Program-made: the position numbers and the translations under genes
In this document: positions 1-9,536 of the stretch, piece by piece
How positions within the stretch are numbered: the stretch's first letter is position 1
Layout of the letters: each line of letters opens with the position of its first letter
Source: an uncultured Verrucomicrobiota bacterium
GTDB lineage: Bacteria > Verrucomicrobiota > Verrucomicrobiae > Opitutales > Opitutaceae
Direction of reading: 5' to 3'
Length of the DNA: 16,813 nt
NCBI GenBank assembly: GCA_946482165.1
Contig: CAMLQS010000078.1
Location: forward strand, 1 to 16,813
The notes under the pieces: generated by a model
Told to the model about the DNA's origin: nothing
The model's input: the letters and a program-made list of their open reading frames with translations, nothing else
Databases searched by the model: none

Positions 1-933
1 GACCAGACCCACGGTCTCCACTTCGCCCTCAGCTCCGATGGATACCGGTTCACCGCGTTGAACGAGGATCGGCCCGTTTTCAAAGGCGCCGATATCGCCG
101 GGCAAAAAGGCATCCGCGATCCCTACCTCATGCGCGGCCCGGACAATAATTTCTACATGGCGATGACGGACCTCCATATCTTCGCCCGCCGCGAAGGTAT
201 TCGAACCACGGATTGGGAGCGCGACGGCGGCCGCTACGGTTGGGGCAACAACCGCGGCCTGGTCCTCATGAAGTCGTCCGACTTGGTGAACTGGTCGCGG
301 GCCAACCTCCGCGTGGACCAGGCCTTCCCCTCGCTGTCCGACATCGGCTGCGCCTGGGCGCCCGCCATGAACTGGGACGCCGACAAGCAACGCCTGATGA
401 TCCACTTCACCATGCGCTTCGGCAACGGGCGAAATCGCCTGTATTATTCCTACATGGATCCGTCCTTCACCAAGCTCGAGCAGGAGCCCGCCCTCCTTTT
501 CGACTACCCGAACGGAAAGGTGAACTACATCGACGGCGACATCGCCAAAGTCGGCGACAAATTCGTCCTCGCCTACACCCCGCAGGACCCCGGTCCCGGA
601 GTGAAGATCGCCACGTCCGCCTCGCTCACGTCCGGCTACGTCTATCAGGAGGCTTGGATTCCCGTCGACCGCGGAGCCTGCGAAGCGCCCTCGATCTGGA
701 AGCGGATCGGCCAGGACAAGTGGGTGATCATGTTCGACGCCTACTCCACCAAACCAAACGACCTCGGCTTCACCGAGACCACCGATTTCAAGACCTTCAC
801 GTCGCTTGGGCGCTTCGACCGAGGCGTCATGAAGTCGGTCAATTTCAACCAGGCCAAGCACGGCGCCGTCATCCACCTCACCGCCGGGGAAGCGCGACGC
901 CTGGCCGCGCATTGGTCGCTGACGAACTACTGA
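1..933 (+). CDS. Glycoside hydrolase family 43-like protein, 5' partial
   Basis: The frame is open from base 1 to a TGA at 931-933, giving 310 residues; the true start and any signal peptide lie upstream. GH43 enzymes are five-bladed propellers that cleave arabinosyl or xylosyl links in plant-type polysaccharides. Numbering from the window edge, the expected acidic triad is visible in order: D40 in the IRDPYL motif (general base), D178 in the YIDGDI motif (pKa modulator; D180 is the alternative), and E228 in CEAPSI (general acid). A WAP motif near residue 119 and the SSDLVNW blade motif also fit. The N-terminal GLHFALSSDGY stretch is the usual lead-in, so probably only a few tens of residues are missing. 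Only 19 nt separate it from the sugar-sensor gene downstream, suggesting co-transcription. Family is fairly secure; the substrate cannot be read from sequence. Confidence 0.85.
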   Translation, partial: DQTHGLHFALSSDGYRFTALNEDRPVFKGADIAGQKGIRDPYLMRGPDNNFYMAMTDLHIFARREGIRTTDWERDGGRYGWGNNRGLVLMKSSDLVNWSRANLRVDQAFPSLSDIGCAWAPAMNWDADKQRLMIHFTMRFGNGRNRLYYSYMDPSFTKLEQEPALLFDYPNGKVNYIDGDIAKVGDKFVLAYTPQDPGPGVKIATSASLTSGYVYQEAWIPVDRGACEAPSIWKRIGQDKWVIMFDAYSTKPNDLGFTETTDFKTFTSLGRFDRGVMKSVNFNQAKHGAVIHLTAGEARRLAAHWSLTNY

Positions 934-952
934 TTCACGCCAAGCGATCGCC

Positions 953-2020
953 ATGAATCTCCCGCGCGCGGTCGCCGTCGGCACCGAGCGACGCTCCGCC
1001 GATTTGTCGACCGCGCAGGATTCTTGCGAACCGCGTTCCGTTCGCTTGCGAAGTCTCGCGCGCCAAGCGCGCGCGGCCGGGCCGCCCTCGTCAAATACGC
1101 CTCCGCTCGCGACATCCCCCGCCCTTGCGCGCCGTCTACAAATCGGGACGCCGTCGTGCGAGACGCCCGCGCCGATTGTCGCGATCCTGCGTCTTCAATC
1201 GCACAAGATCATAAGTCTCGAAACCGCCCGCGCGCATGGTCGCTCGATGCTGGGAGCCTTGGAACGAGCACGGCATCGGGGACTCCGCGCCCGGATATTG
1301 GACATAGGCGAAAAAACCTGCCCGTGGCGAAACGTTGCGGGCCTGCTCGCCCGTCACGGCGTGCGCGGCGCGATCATTCTGGCCGAGGATCGCACCGACC
1401 TGCCGAAGCCCGCGGAGTTGCGTTCCCTGCATGTCGTCTCGATCGGCCCGCTTGCGCGGAAACATGGGTTGTCCTGGGTGAGCGTGGACCACGCCAAAGC
1501 GATACGACACGCCATTCGCCATATGGCGCAGGCTGGTTTCGCACGCCCGGGGTTGATGCTCCGGTCCGGCCATTCGAAGGAAACGCGACTGCGCTGGGAG
1601 ACGGCTTTCTCGGAGATCGTCCGAACGGAGATGGCCGGGCAAGCCGCCCTCCCGCCCTTGATCTTCGATTCCGGCGCACCGGATGATTTTGCCCGGTGGA
1701 TGCAGGACCACCGATTCGATGTCGTGCTGACGACATCGGACGTCCGTCCGCGGCTGGAAGGGTCCGCGAGACCACAATTGACCTTCGTCGCCCTCGATGC
1801 GACGGCCGAATTCGCCACCTGCGCGGGGATCGACCAATGCCATGAGCAGCTTGGCGCGAAGGCGGTGGATATGATCGCCGAGGCACTGCCGAACGAGCAT
1901 CGACTCGAGGCGACAGGCACACTGCTTCCCCCCTTGTGGCTCGAGGCGTCCGATCAACAACGGGCGCCCCGCCCATCTGGATTTTCACCGTCGGTTCTCG
2001 CCCACACGCTCGGCGCCTGA
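953..2020 (+). CDS. LacI/GalR-like sugar-sensor protein with degenerate helix-turn-helix
   Basis: 355 residues. From about residue 75 (APIVAILR) to 330 it matches the periplasmic-binding-fold effector domain of LacI-family regulators. Visible landmarks are an ARHGVRGAIIL strand (133-143), a WVSVDH strand (175-180), GFARPGLM (195-202), and the characteristic C-terminal AGIDQCHEQLGAKAVDMI (291-308) followed by PPLWLEA. LacI proteins normally begin with a helix-turn-helix that binds operators. Here residues 29-63 keep helix-1-like VRLRSLARQA and later SPALARRLQ, but the recognition helix, normally TVSxxL, reads as Pro/Ser-rich GPPSSNTPP. The protein may therefore sense sugar without binding DNA, or be decaying. 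The ATG at 953 has no clear Shine-Dalgarno and no better in-frame start is seen. It follows the GH43 gene by 19 nt, which suits local control of polysaccharide use. Confidence 0.75.
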   Translation: MNLPRAVAVGTERRSADLSTAQDSCEPRSVRLRSLARQARAAGPPSSNTPPLATSPALARRLQIGTPSCETPAPIVAILRLQSHKIISLETARAHGRSMLGALERARHRGLRARILDIGEKTCPWRNVAGLLARHGVRGAIILAEDRTDLPKPAELRSLHVVSIGPLARKHGLSWVSVDHAKAIRHAIRHMAQAGFARPGLMLRSGHSKETRLRWETAFSEIVRTEMAGQAALPPLIFDSGAPDDFARWMQDHRFDVVLTTSDVRPRLEGSARPQLTFVALDATAEFATCAGIDQCHEQLGAKAVDMIAEALPNEHRLEATGTLLPPLWLEASDQQRAPRPSGFSPSVLAHTLGA

Positions 2021-2071
2021 CCCGCAAGGCGAGCGAAGAGATTGCGAACCGCCAAGAGCTGGAAGGACGCG

Positions 2072-2099
2072 AAAAAGCCGCCTCGGGAGGAGGCGGCTT
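2072..2099 (-). terminator. Rho-independent terminator after the pseudopilin gene
   Basis: A perfect 10-bp stem (AAGCCGCCTC pairing with GAGGCGGCTT) has a 5-nt loop. Read on the minus strand, it runs directly into a run of T residues (complement of the As at 2072-2076). It lies 22 nt past the minus-strand stop at 2122, so it ends the giant-protein/pseudopilin transcript. On the plus strand no T run follows, so termination of the converging sensor gene is less certain. Confidence 0.85.
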
Positions 2100-2121
2100 G
2101 GATAGTTGAAGCAGAGCGGGT

Positions 2122-2865
2122 TCAGAACCAGAAGCTCTGCGCACCGGTGCACTTCGGCGTGAATACCTTCTGGTCCAGCGGGTTCGATCCGTTCACAAAG
2201 CTCCGCCATTTCACGTTGCCGTCCACGTAGCCGGTGTGCGCGCCCCTCGGCTTGCTCCCGTCCATGTGGTTGCTCTCGTTTTTCGGCAGGCCACCGCTCA
2301 CGCCGACGAAGTTCGTTCCGTTCGAGATCACCGCGTCCACCACCAGAGCCCGGCGGCTCGCCGGCTGCATCATTTTCACCGCGCCGACGGCCACTTCGTA
2401 TTCGCCCTTCATGTGTTCGTTTTGCCAGATCGCCTCCACTTGAGGGGTGTTTTTTATCAGCAGCACGTAGCCGGTCACCGCGTAGGAGCTGTTCGGGCCG
2501 CCGTGGGGGAAGAGCTGATCCATGGTGTAGTAAACCAGCATGGGCGACGAGGGGCAGTAGAAGATGTCCCGGCTCGCTTGGTTGGAGAGGCTTTTCGCCA
2601 GGCCGATATCCACGTCCCACGCCCAGTTCGCATTGGCGTTCGCCGGAAAGGCCTGGTTCTTGTTCGTCGAGGCCTGCTGCACCAAGCCCAGCGTGATCTG
2701 GCGCACGTTGCTCATGCACTTGGCCCGCTTGGCTTGTTCGCGCACGCGGCCCACCGTGGGAATAAGGATCGCGGCAAGGATGCCGATGATCGCGATAACC
2801 GTGAGCAGTTCGATCAGGGTGAAGCCGCGGCGTTCGCTGCGGCGGGAGAAAACCTGGGTCTTCAT
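2122..2865 (-). CDS. Type IV pseudopilin-like protein (prepilin N-terminal methylation domain)
   Basis: 247 residues from the ATG at 2865. A short basic leader (residues 1-14, rich in Arg) ends at the prepilin peptidase site G14|F15, with the conserved Glu at +5 (GFTLIE). A single hydrophobic helix follows to about residue 36, then a coiled-coil-like [10 protein letters not shown]. The C-terminus has [11 protein letters not shown] (210-220), the DG-containing signature of the pseudopilin family expanded in Planctomycetes and Verrucomicrobia. IFYCPSS near 101-107 is also typical of that group. Such proteins are inserted in the inner membrane, processed by prepilin peptidase, and thought to join type II secretion-like or pilus fibres; the role of this family is not settled. 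It lies 68 nt downstream of the giant repeat protein, is probably co-transcribed with it, and is followed by a strong terminator. No clear Shine-Dalgarno precedes the start. Confidence 0.92.
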   Translation of the reverse strand: MKTQVFSRRSERRGFTLIELLTVIAIIGILAAILIPTVGRVREQAKRAKCMSNVRQITLGLVQQASTNKNQAFPANANANWAWDVDIGLAKSLSNQASRDIFYCPSSPMLVYYTMDQLFPHGGPNSSYAVTGYVLLIKNTPQVEAIWQNEHMKGEYEVAVGAVKMMQPASRRALVVDAVISNGTNFVGVSGGLPKNESNHMDGSKPRGAHTGYVDGNVKWRSFVNGSNPLDQKVFTPKCTGAQSFWF

Positions 2866-2889
2866 GGGATGTGGCTCTGGTAAGAGGTG

Positions 2890-2920
2890 GCGCGGCCGCC
2901 ACGGATGGCGGCGGCCGCGC
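2890..2920 (-). promoter_or_regulatory. GC-rich intergenic hairpin between giant protein and pseudopilin genes
   Basis: An 11-bp perfect inverted repeat (GCGCGGCCGCC / GGCGGCCGCGC) with a 9-nt loop sits inside the 68-nt gap. No T run follows in the minus direction, so it does not look like a complete intrinsic terminator. An attenuating or RNA-processing and stabilising hairpin that sets the ratio of the two products is an inference. Confidence 0.5.
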
Positions 2921-2933
2921 GGGTTATGGACGG

Positions 2934-5900
2934 TTAGGGAGCGGTCACGACCAGGCGCAGGAAGCGGCGGGACTGGGCGGTGATGGACACGTTGTCGGTG
3001 TAGGTGGTCGTGCCGGCACCGGGGAAGGGCTCGGTGTAGGTGTGCACAGTGCTCCAGCTGGTCAGGTCGGTGCTGGCCTCGATCTTGTAGGCGAGGGTCG
3101 CGTCGGCGATTCGGCTGAAGCTCAGGGTCAGGAACTGGCCCGAGCGGGCCACGCTCACCGGGAGCGCCCCGGCGGTGTTGGGGTTGGTGCCCAGGGCGTA
3201 TTCCAGGAGGTTGGACTGGCCGTCGGCGTCGGGGTCGGCGGTGTTGGCCGCGTTGCCGGTGTTGGCGGTCGTGCCGAAGTTCGCCTGACGCCAGGTTTGC
3301 AGAGCGGTGGTGGTGCTGACGGGCGTCGCCGAGACCTCCGCGGAGTATCCGCTCTCCGCGGCGGGGGTGCTCGTGGAGGCGGTCACCACGTAGTAATAGG
3401 CGGTTCCGTTGACGAGGCCGGTGTCGGTGTAGCTGGTCGTGACCAGGCCGTTGGCGACCAAGGCGTATCCGCTGCCCGAGGTGATCGAGCGGCGCACGCT
3501 GTAGCTGGTCGCCCCGCCGGAGGCGGCCCAGGAGAGGCTCACTTGGGCGTTGCCGGCGGTGGCCGTGACACCGGTCGGGGCGGCGGGCGCGATGTCCTCG
3601 CCGGTCACCAGGAGCTGGAAGCCGACCAGAGGCACCAAGCCCCCGCCTTGGGCGGTGGTGTCGGGACTGAGTATCCAGGACACCGTGCCTTGCGCGGAGA
3701 CCACGCCGGTGAAGGCGACGTAACCGGAGCTGCCTTGCCATCCCTCCGCCTGCGACCAACCCACATTGGCAATGGACGCTTCCGGATTGTTATACTCGAT
3801 GTTGCGCCCGGCGTCGAAGAGCGTGTTCGCACCGGCGACACTGGTCTTGCCCGCCGGGCTGTTGAGGTGGTTGTTCGGCGTCGCCAAGGCCACGTAGGCG
3901 GTGTCGTTCACCGTCGCGGTGGTGGTCTCGGGACCGGTCTTGGTGGTCTTGCCCACCGCGTAGACGTAGAGCACGACCTTCTTGCCCGCCAGGGCCTGCA
4001 GGCCGCCCACCGTCGCGGTGAAGGGCGAGGCCGGCGGGGTGGCGCTGTAGTTGGCGTAGAGGTAGTCCCGCTCGAGGTTCATCGCCGGCGTAGGATTGGC
4101 GCCGTCGTGAATATAGCTGGTGAGGGTGTTGTCCTCGGCTCCGTCCGCTCCGGCGTAGGTGAAGGTCACCCCGGAGAGGCTCAGACCGCTCGACTCCTTC
4201 GACAGATCGCGGGTCGCCGCGCCGGCGGCACCAAGGATGCCGTTCCACACCGTGACGCTGGGCTCCAGGTTGGTGTAGGAATAGCTGCCGTCGGCACGCA
4301 ACAGGCCTTCGCCCACGTAGGTCGGGCTGGCGGCGGTGTTGATGTCGCCGTTGATCAGCACCGGGCGAGTCGCGTCCACCACCACGAGCGAAGCCGTCCG
4401 GCTTGTGGTCGAGACGCCGACGACGGAGGTGTCGGTTACAACGACGGCATAGTTGCCGCTGGATGCGCCGGTCACGTTGTCAAGCGCGAGCGTGGCCGCG
4501 GTCTGACCGGAAAGGTTCACCCCGTCCTTCTGCCACTGGTAGGTGATCGTGCCGGCGTGCTGCGAGGTCGCCGCGGCGGTGAAGGTGACGTCGGAGCCGC
4601 CTTTCACAAGCTTCGACACCGGCACGGTCGTCATGATCGGCGGGTAGGCCGCCCCGGCGGGCGTCGTATCCACGATCTGGATCGCTGCGATGCCGCCGGC
4701 GTTCGCGTTGAGCGTCTGGTCCTTGGCGACGATCGTGAGATCGGAGCCCGTCACGCCGGCGAAGCGCACGAACGTGGCCGGAGGCGCGGAGAGCGCGCCG
4801 GCGCGGTCCACGGCGTCGCCGATCATGGCCGCCGGCGAATAGCCGCCCGCCGTGGTGGGCACGGGATTGAGCACGTAGCCATCGTGCTGGAACACCCGGT
4901 AATAGTAGGTCGCCGCACCGTTGTTGATGCTGACCGAGCCCACATTGCCGGCGGCGCCGCCCGCGACGTGGACATAGACATCGTAGGTGGCATAGGGGAC
5001 GTTGGCGAGGCTCACCGTGGCGCCGGTGGCGGCGCGCGACTCGATGTAGCCGTGCAGGAGCATTCCGTCGGGAGACTTCACTCCCGGGTTGGCCACGATG
5101 TCGCCGGTGCCGGTGCGCGCGGCCCATGTGTTGGCCGAGCTCCACGTCGCGGATACGCCGACCGCTGTGGACGCGTTGTTTTCAGCCAAGGGGAAGGCGC
5201 TTGCCTGCGTGGCCGTGCCGAGGCCGCTGTTGTTCCAATTGATCGTCGGAACAAAGCCCGCCGAGGTCGCGGGGGCCAGGGCGCCCGACGCGGTGGAGAA
5301 CAATCCTCCGCCGCTCGCGCCGGAGAAGTTCAGCCCGATCGCACGGCCGGCGGCGGGAACGTCGATGACACGCAGACGGACGGACACGCTGCTGGAGACG
5401 GTGGTGCCGACGGTGGCGCTCGCGGGATCGGTCGCGACGACAGTATAAATGGCGTCTGAGGAGCCTGCGGTCGCGACGAGCGTGGCGTTGGTCTCTCCGT
5501 CCAGGGCGACGCCGTCCTTATACCACTGGTAGGAGAAGGCGCCGGTGGATCCCATATTGGATGTGGCCGTGGCCGTGAAGGTCGTCGTGGAGCCGGAACG
5601 AACGGTCAGCGCGTTCGGCGAAACGGAGACGGTGGGAAGGGCGATAACACCGCCGGCGGAAGCGTTAAGCAGACTCTGCGGCGGAAGCGCGGCGCGGCTG
5701 ATGCGCACCTCGTCCACCCAGCCGCGCATGGCGTCGCCGTCGAGCAGATCGAAATCGCCGCGTCCGATCGTCCACGGCGTGTCCGAGCCGGCCGTGGGCA
5801 CGAAGAGTCCCGTGAATCCGGTGACGCTGCCCGCGAGTTGTCCGTCCACATAGAGGGACAGCGTGCCGGCGGTGGCGTCGCCCACCGCTGCCACGTGATA

Positions 5901-8900
5901 CCACTTGTCGACGACGGTCGCGGTCGGATTGGCGACGGCAAGGGTGACGTTGGTGCGATCGATGAGCTCGACCCGCAGGAAACTGCCGTTCCGCTGGAGA
6001 TAGAACAGCGATGTGCGGCCCGCGCCTTGGCCGGTGTTGCCGCTGCCGGTGGTGACGTCATCGCGGCCGATGAAGGTCGAAACGCCGGAGAGCGTGTTGA
6101 ACTTCACAAACGCCTCGGCGGTGAAGCTCCTGAACTCCGTATTGGCCAGATCGCCGGCGGTGGAGGCGAGCAGCGAATTGATGGCGGTGCTTCCGGCCGC
6201 GCCGAAGTCGACCGAGCGGGCGTTGGCCGTTCCGGTGGCGGGGACGTTCGCAAAAGCGACATCGGTGGAGAACACGCCGGCGTTGGCGCCGGCCGTCAAC
6301 GGATTGGCCGCGGAGGGAGAGGAGTCCGTCGCGGTGGAGGCCGGCGATCCAGCCACACCTTCCTCAAACCGATAGTAGCCGACCGCAGCGTCCGTCGCGG
6401 AAACGACGGAGACTATCGGGAAGGTGGCGGTGGTGGTGGTCGCCGGTTGGCCGGAAGCCTCGGCGGCATGGTCGCTCACAATGACGGAGTAGACGCCCGT
6501 GTCGGATGAACCGGCGTTGCTTACCGTGAGCGTCGCGCCCGTGGCGCCCGAGATGGCGACGGGCGTATCGCCCGCCGTGGCCTGGTAATACCACTGGTAT
6601 GTGAGATCGCCGGTGCCCGACGCGTTCACGCCAAGGACGATGTTGGAGCCGATGACGACGGTTTCGGCGAACCGTCCAAGGCTGACGGTGGGCGCCGGGT
6701 AGGAGATGCCGGGATCGGCGATGACGCGGAGCAAGCCGGTCGCGGTGTCGAATTCGTAGAAAGTGCCGTTGGCGGGTTTGATCCACTTCGTGCCGTCGGC
6801 CGCAAACCCATTGACGGCGAAGGCGGCCCCGAAGGTCTCGTCGAGCGTGCCGACGTCGACGATGGACCAGGAGTCGCCGAAGGTGGTGCCGGCGGAGGCG
6901 ATATCGATGTCGAACTTGCCGTTCATCGCGAGCGTTCCGGCTCCGGACACCCGGGTGTTCACACCGTTCGCACCAATCGTGAACCTGAGCGTGGTGTTTT
7001 CGGAGATGGCGAGGCCGCCGCCGTTGATCGTGGTGTTGCCGGTGTAGGTATTGGCCCCCGCAAGGGTGAGCGTGCCCCCGCCCAGCTTGGTCAGGCCGCC
7101 GTCGATGGCGTCGTCGCCCACGATGTTGCTGTGCAGGAGCGCCTGGGCGATCGTGACGTCAAAGCCGTTGGTGTCGATGATCGCCCCGCCATTCCGGACA
7201 TTGGCGCGGGCGCTGCCGGTGCCGAGGGTAATGAAGGCGGTGGTGGCGCCGGTGGCCCTAAGCGTGCCTCCGTTGAAATTGAAGGTGCGGGCGCCGTTGT
7301 TGGTCGTGGAGATGACTTGGCGAATCGTCAGCGCCCCGCCGTTCAGATTGAACGTGTTGTTTGAACCGGCCGCTCCGGAGAGCATCAGATCCACCGCTCC
7401 GGAACCGAGCGCCGTGCCGTGGTTGTCGCTGTAGGCGGTGATCGCGCCGCCCGACTCAAGATTGATGACCTTCGCGCCGGTGCCGGCGCCTTGGTTAAAC
7501 TTGATGCTCGAGTTGGTGTTCAGGTTCAGGTTGCCGCCGCTGTTGACGTTGATCGTCGACTGGGAGAAGTCCCAGCAGCCGATGAGCATCCATCGGGTGG
7601 CGGTGGAGCCGATGTTGAGGGTGCCGCCGTTCAAGTTCACCGTGCCGCCGCCCGTGCCGCTGCCGGCGAATCCGACGCGGAAGTCGCCCTCGTTGTTATA
7701 CGTGCCGCCGGTGTTGATCGTCAGCGTGCCGTTTTGGGTCGAGGCGTTGGTGAGGCCGCGTCCCAGGTCCGTCGAGGCGACGTTGATCGTGCCGCCGTTC
7801 ATGATAACGGTGCCCTTGCCGTCGCGCCCGATCTGGATGGCGCCTTGGGCCTGGTTGCCCATGCCGATGTTGCCCCCGCTCCGGTTGACCACGGCGCCGT
7901 CGTTGACCGTCAGCGTGAAGTCCGACCCGGCATACTCTCCGATCACGAAGGTGGCCGAGCCCGCGGCGTTGCCGGCCGCGGTGCTGGTCACGTTGAGAAT
8001 GGAGTCGTTGTTAAGGGTGATCGACCCCTTCGGAAGATTGAGCGCGCTGCCGGCGTTGAAGCCCGCGCTGAGGTTCAGCGTGGTGACGGTCGCGGAGTTG
8101 TTCAGCACCAGGTCGGACGAGACGCCGCCGACGCCGTTGCCGCGACCGAGGGAGAACCATCCGGAAACATTGAGCGCGCCGGAGTCGACTTGGAGCCTGG
8201 CGTCGTAGCCGGCCGCTCCAGCCGCGGTGCCGAATGTGCCTCCGACGACAAGCTCGCCGGTCACGGAATGGGTGCCGCCGTTCAGTCGCAGCGTCCCTTG
8301 GCGAACGACAATGGGAAATCCAGCCGCGCCAAACCCGGCGTAAGCGCCGCCGTTGTTGAGTTCGAGGACGCCGGCGCCCAGCTTAAGCAATCCGAGATTG
8401 TTCGTGGAGGTGAATGCCCCGGAGTAGCTGACGTTGCCGACGGCATTGGTGGTGTCGAAGCCGAGGGAAGCATTGGCTGGCAGCGCGAGGCTGACGCTGT
8501 TCGCGCCGACGCCCGAGAGCAGGCCGCCGATCGATCCGGCCCCGGTGCTCGCGCCGGTGAATTCGCCCGTGCCTCCGACATTGACCGCCAGGGTGCTGTT
8601 GGCCGCGACCAAAACGGCTCCGGTCGCCGGCATCGCGAAGGTTTTCGCGAACTGCAGGGAGCCGGCGTTGATGGTGGTGCCGCCGGCGTAGCTGTTGGCT
8701 CCGCTCAGCACGAGCACGCCGGCCGTGTTTTTGACGAGGGCGCCTCCGCCGGAGATGTTCGCCGGGACCCGGATCGAGCGTTCGGCCGCACCGCTGTTGA
8801 AACGATTGGCGCCGCCGGTGCCGAGAGTGATGCCATTGCTCGCGAGCGTGACGGAGTGACTCGCGCCCGCCGAGGTGCCGCCGGCCTGGATCTCGCCGTT

Positions 8901-9323
8901 GTTGAGGGTGAGATTGTTGATGGTGACGACCGCTCCCGAGGCCTGGTTTTTGAAGACCAGAATGCCGGCGGTGGCGCCATCGCCGAGGGTGAGTGAATTC
9001 CCGCCGAAAGTCGCGGAGGCTCCGTCGTCGACCGTGCGGAGCGAAAAACCGCCATTGACCAGATAATCGTTGGCCGCGGACGGAGCAAAGCCGTCGCTCC
9101 AGGAAAGACCGGAACTGAAGCTGCTCGCCCCCGCCGCATTGGTGGCGGTCAAGGATACCGTTGCCGCCTCGGCGGGCATGGCGAGGAGCAACGCCGCCGC
9201 AAGCGCGGATCCGACGGAGAGACGCCGCGCGCGGGCGGCGGGCCGGTGATCATTTTGGCTTCGCGCTACGGCGCGGAGCCGTGGAGCCGACGAATGCGAG
9301 ATATCAGGAGGGTATGCGTGCAT
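2934..9323 (-). CDS. Giant secreted repeat protein: autotransporter-type beta-strand repeats, Ig, LamG, fibronectin III, C-terminal module
   Basis: 2129 residues from the ATG at 9323. A Sec signal peptide ends near A53 ([20 protein letters not shown]), after a long basic n-region. Residues ~60-870 are Gly/Asn/Thr-rich beta-helix sequence with autotransporter-associated repeats: [20 protein letters not shown] (~192-228) and [19 protein letters not shown] (~741-771). Then come an Ig-like domain (~878-971), a LamG-like jelly roll (~976-1218), a second Ig (~1228-1316), an unassigned domain (~1320-1553), a third Ig (~1556-1649), an unassigned domain (~1650-1908), fibronectin III (~1909-2000) and a 122-residue C-terminal module with [17 protein letters not shown]. 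No translocator beta-barrel, LPxTG or PEP-CTERM tail is present. A surface or extracellular glycan-binding or adhesive role is inferred. The frame could start at a TTG at 9398, but that adds 25 poorly supported residues. It is divergent from the sensor kinase and upstream of the pseudopilin. Confidence 0.9.
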   Translation of the reverse strand: MHAYPPDISHSSAPRLRAVARSQNDHRPAARARRLSVGSALAAALLLAMPAEAATVSLTATNAAGASSFSSGLSWSDGFAPSAANDYLVNGGFSLRTVDDGASATFGGNSLTLGDGATAGILVFKNQASGAVVTINNLTLNNGEIQAGGTSAGASHSVTLASNGITLGTGGANRFNSGAAERSIRVPANISGGGALVKNTAGVLVLSGANSYAGGTTINAGSLQFAKTFAMPATGAVLVAANSTLAVNVGGTGEFTGASTGAGSIGGLLSGVGANSVSLALPANASLGFDTTNAVGNVSYSGAFTSTNNLGLLKLGAGVLELNNGGAYAGFGAAGFPIVVRQGTLRLNGGTHSVTGELVVGGTFGTAAGAAGYDARLQVDSGALNVSGWFSLGRGNGVGGVSSDLVLNNSATVTTLNLSAGFNAGSALNLPKGSITLNNDSILNVTSTAAGNAAGSATFVIGEYAGSDFTLTVNDGAVVNRSGGNIGMGNQAQGAIQIGRDGKGTVIMNGGTINVASTDLGRGLTNASTQNGTLTINTGGTYNNEGDFRVGFAGSGTGGGTVNLNGGTLNIGSTATRWMLIGCWDFSQSTINVNSGGNLNLNTNSSIKFNQGAGTGAKVINLESGGAITAYSDNHGTALGSGAVDLMLSGAAGSNNTFNLNGGALTIRQVISTTNNGARTFNFNGGTLRATGATTAFITLGTGSARANVRNGGAIIDTNGFDVTIAQALLHSNIVGDDAIDGGLTKLGGGTLTLAGANTYTGNTTINGGGLAISENTTLRFTIGANGVNTRVSGAGTLAMNGKFDIDIASAGTTFGDSWSIVDVGTLDETFGAAFAVNGFAADGTKWIKPANGTFYEFDTATGLLRVIADPGISYPAPTVSLGRFAETVVIGSNIVLGVNASGTGDLTYQWYYQATAGDTPVAISGATGATLTVSNAGSSDTGVYSVIVSDHAAEASGQPATTTTATFPIVSVVSATDAAVGYYRFEEGVAGSPASTATDSSPSAANPLTAGANAGVFSTDVAFANVPATGTANARSVDFGAAGSTAINSLLASTAGDLANTEFRSFTAEAFVKFNTLSGVSTFIGRDDVTTGSGNTGQGAGRTSLFYLQRNGSFLRVELIDRTNVTLAVANPTATVVDKWYHVAAVGDATAGTLSLYVDGQLAGSVTGFTGLFVPTAGSDTPWTIGRGDFDLLDGDAMRGWVDEVRISRAALPPQSLLNASAGGVIALPTVSVSPNALTVRSGSTTTFTATATSNMGSTGAFSYQWYKDGVALDGETNATLVATAGSSDAIYTVVATDPASATVGTTVSSSVSVRLRVIDVPAAGRAIGLNFSGASGGGLFSTASGALAPATSAGFVPTINWNNSGLGTATQASAFPLAENNASTAVGVSATWSSANTWAARTGTGDIVANPGVKSPDGMLLHGYIESRAATGATVSLANVPYATYDVYVHVAGGAAGNVGSVSINNGAATYYYRVFQHDGYVLNPVPTTAGGYSPAAMIGDAVDRAGALSAPPATFVRFAGVTGSDLTIVAKDQTLNANAGGIAAIQIVDTTPAGAAYPPIMTTVPVSKLVKGGSDVTFTAAATSQHAGTITYQWQKDGVNLSGQTAATLALDNVTGASSGNYAVVVTDTSVVGVSTTSRTASLVVVDATRPVLINGDINTAASPTYVGEGLLRADGSYSYTNLEPSVTVWNGILGAAGAATRDLSKESSGLSLSGVTFTYAGADGAEDNTLTSYIHDGANPTPAMNLERDYLYANYSATPPASPFTATVGGLQALAGKKVVLYVYAVGKTTKTGPETTTATVNDTAYVALATPNNHLNSPAGKTSVAGANTLFDAGRNIEYNNPEASIANVGWSQAEGWQGSSGYVAFTGVVSAQGTVSWILSPDTTAQGGGLVPLVGFQLLVTGEDIAPAAPTGVTATAGNAQVSLSWAASGGATSYSVRRSITSGSGYALVANGLVTTSYTDTGLVNGTAYYYVVTASTSTPAAESGYSAEVSATPVSTTTALQTWRQANFGTTANTGNAANTADPDADGQSNLLEYALGTNPNTAGALPVSVARSGQFLTLSFSRIADATLAYKIEASTDLTSWSTVHTYTEPFPGAGTTTYTDNVSITAQSRRFLRLVVTAP

Positions 9324-9435
9324 ATAGGGGGCGAAAGAGGGGGAACACGACACGAACGCCCGCGATACGCCGTCATGCGCGATGCGACGACGGGGCAAGG
9401 GGTGTCAGTGGTGCGATTCTACTTTGGGCTTCGCG

Positions 9436-9464
9436 ATCATAGGTCCGCCGGCCGTCGGCAACAA
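9436..9464 (-). promoter_or_regulatory. Sigma70-like promoter for the giant repeat protein
   Basis: On the minus strand, TTGTTG (9464-9459) and TATGAT (9441-9436) are separated by exactly 17 bp. The -10 box matches the consensus at five of six positions and the -35 box at three, which suits an activated promoter. The expected start point near 9429 leaves a leader of about 105 nt before the ATG at 9323. Confidence 0.5.
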
Positions 9465-9466
9465 TC

Positions 9467-9480
9467 GACCCGATCGGGTC
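9467..9480. promoter_or_regulatory. Perfect 14-bp palindrome, candidate operator
   Basis: GACCCGATCGGGTC is a perfect dyad. It ends two bases before the -35 box of the leftward promoter, spanning roughly -38 to -51 from the predicted start, where activators that touch the -35 region bind. The adjacent NarL/LuxR-type regulator is the obvious candidate binder, but this is an inference from position only. A palindrome of this length can also arise by chance in GC-rich DNA. Confidence 0.35.
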
Positions 9481-9536
9481 CATGCCGGACGGGACCTCCG
9501 CGCTTGCTCCGCGAACAAGCGGGTGAGAGCTTCGCC

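Noticed and set aside
2122..3759. 545-residue form of the pseudopilin
   Set aside because: The added N-terminal 298 residues are an Arg/His-rich shadow of the giant gene's 3' end. The prepilin leader fixes the start at 2865.
2871..5459. 862-codon plus-strand open frame opposite the giant protein
   Set aside because: Composition is Gly/Arg/Val/His-rich without domains, as expected antisense to GC-rich repeat coding sequence. The minus strand has a signal peptide and recognisable domains.
7419..8996. 525-codon plus-strand open frame
   Set aside because: Also an antisense shadow of the autotransporter-repeat region; no recognisable fold or start context.
9324..9398. TTG start giving 25 extra residues on the giant protein
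   Set aside because: No Shine-Dalgarno and no conserved character; it would lengthen an already long signal-peptide n-region. ATG at 9323 preferred, not proven.
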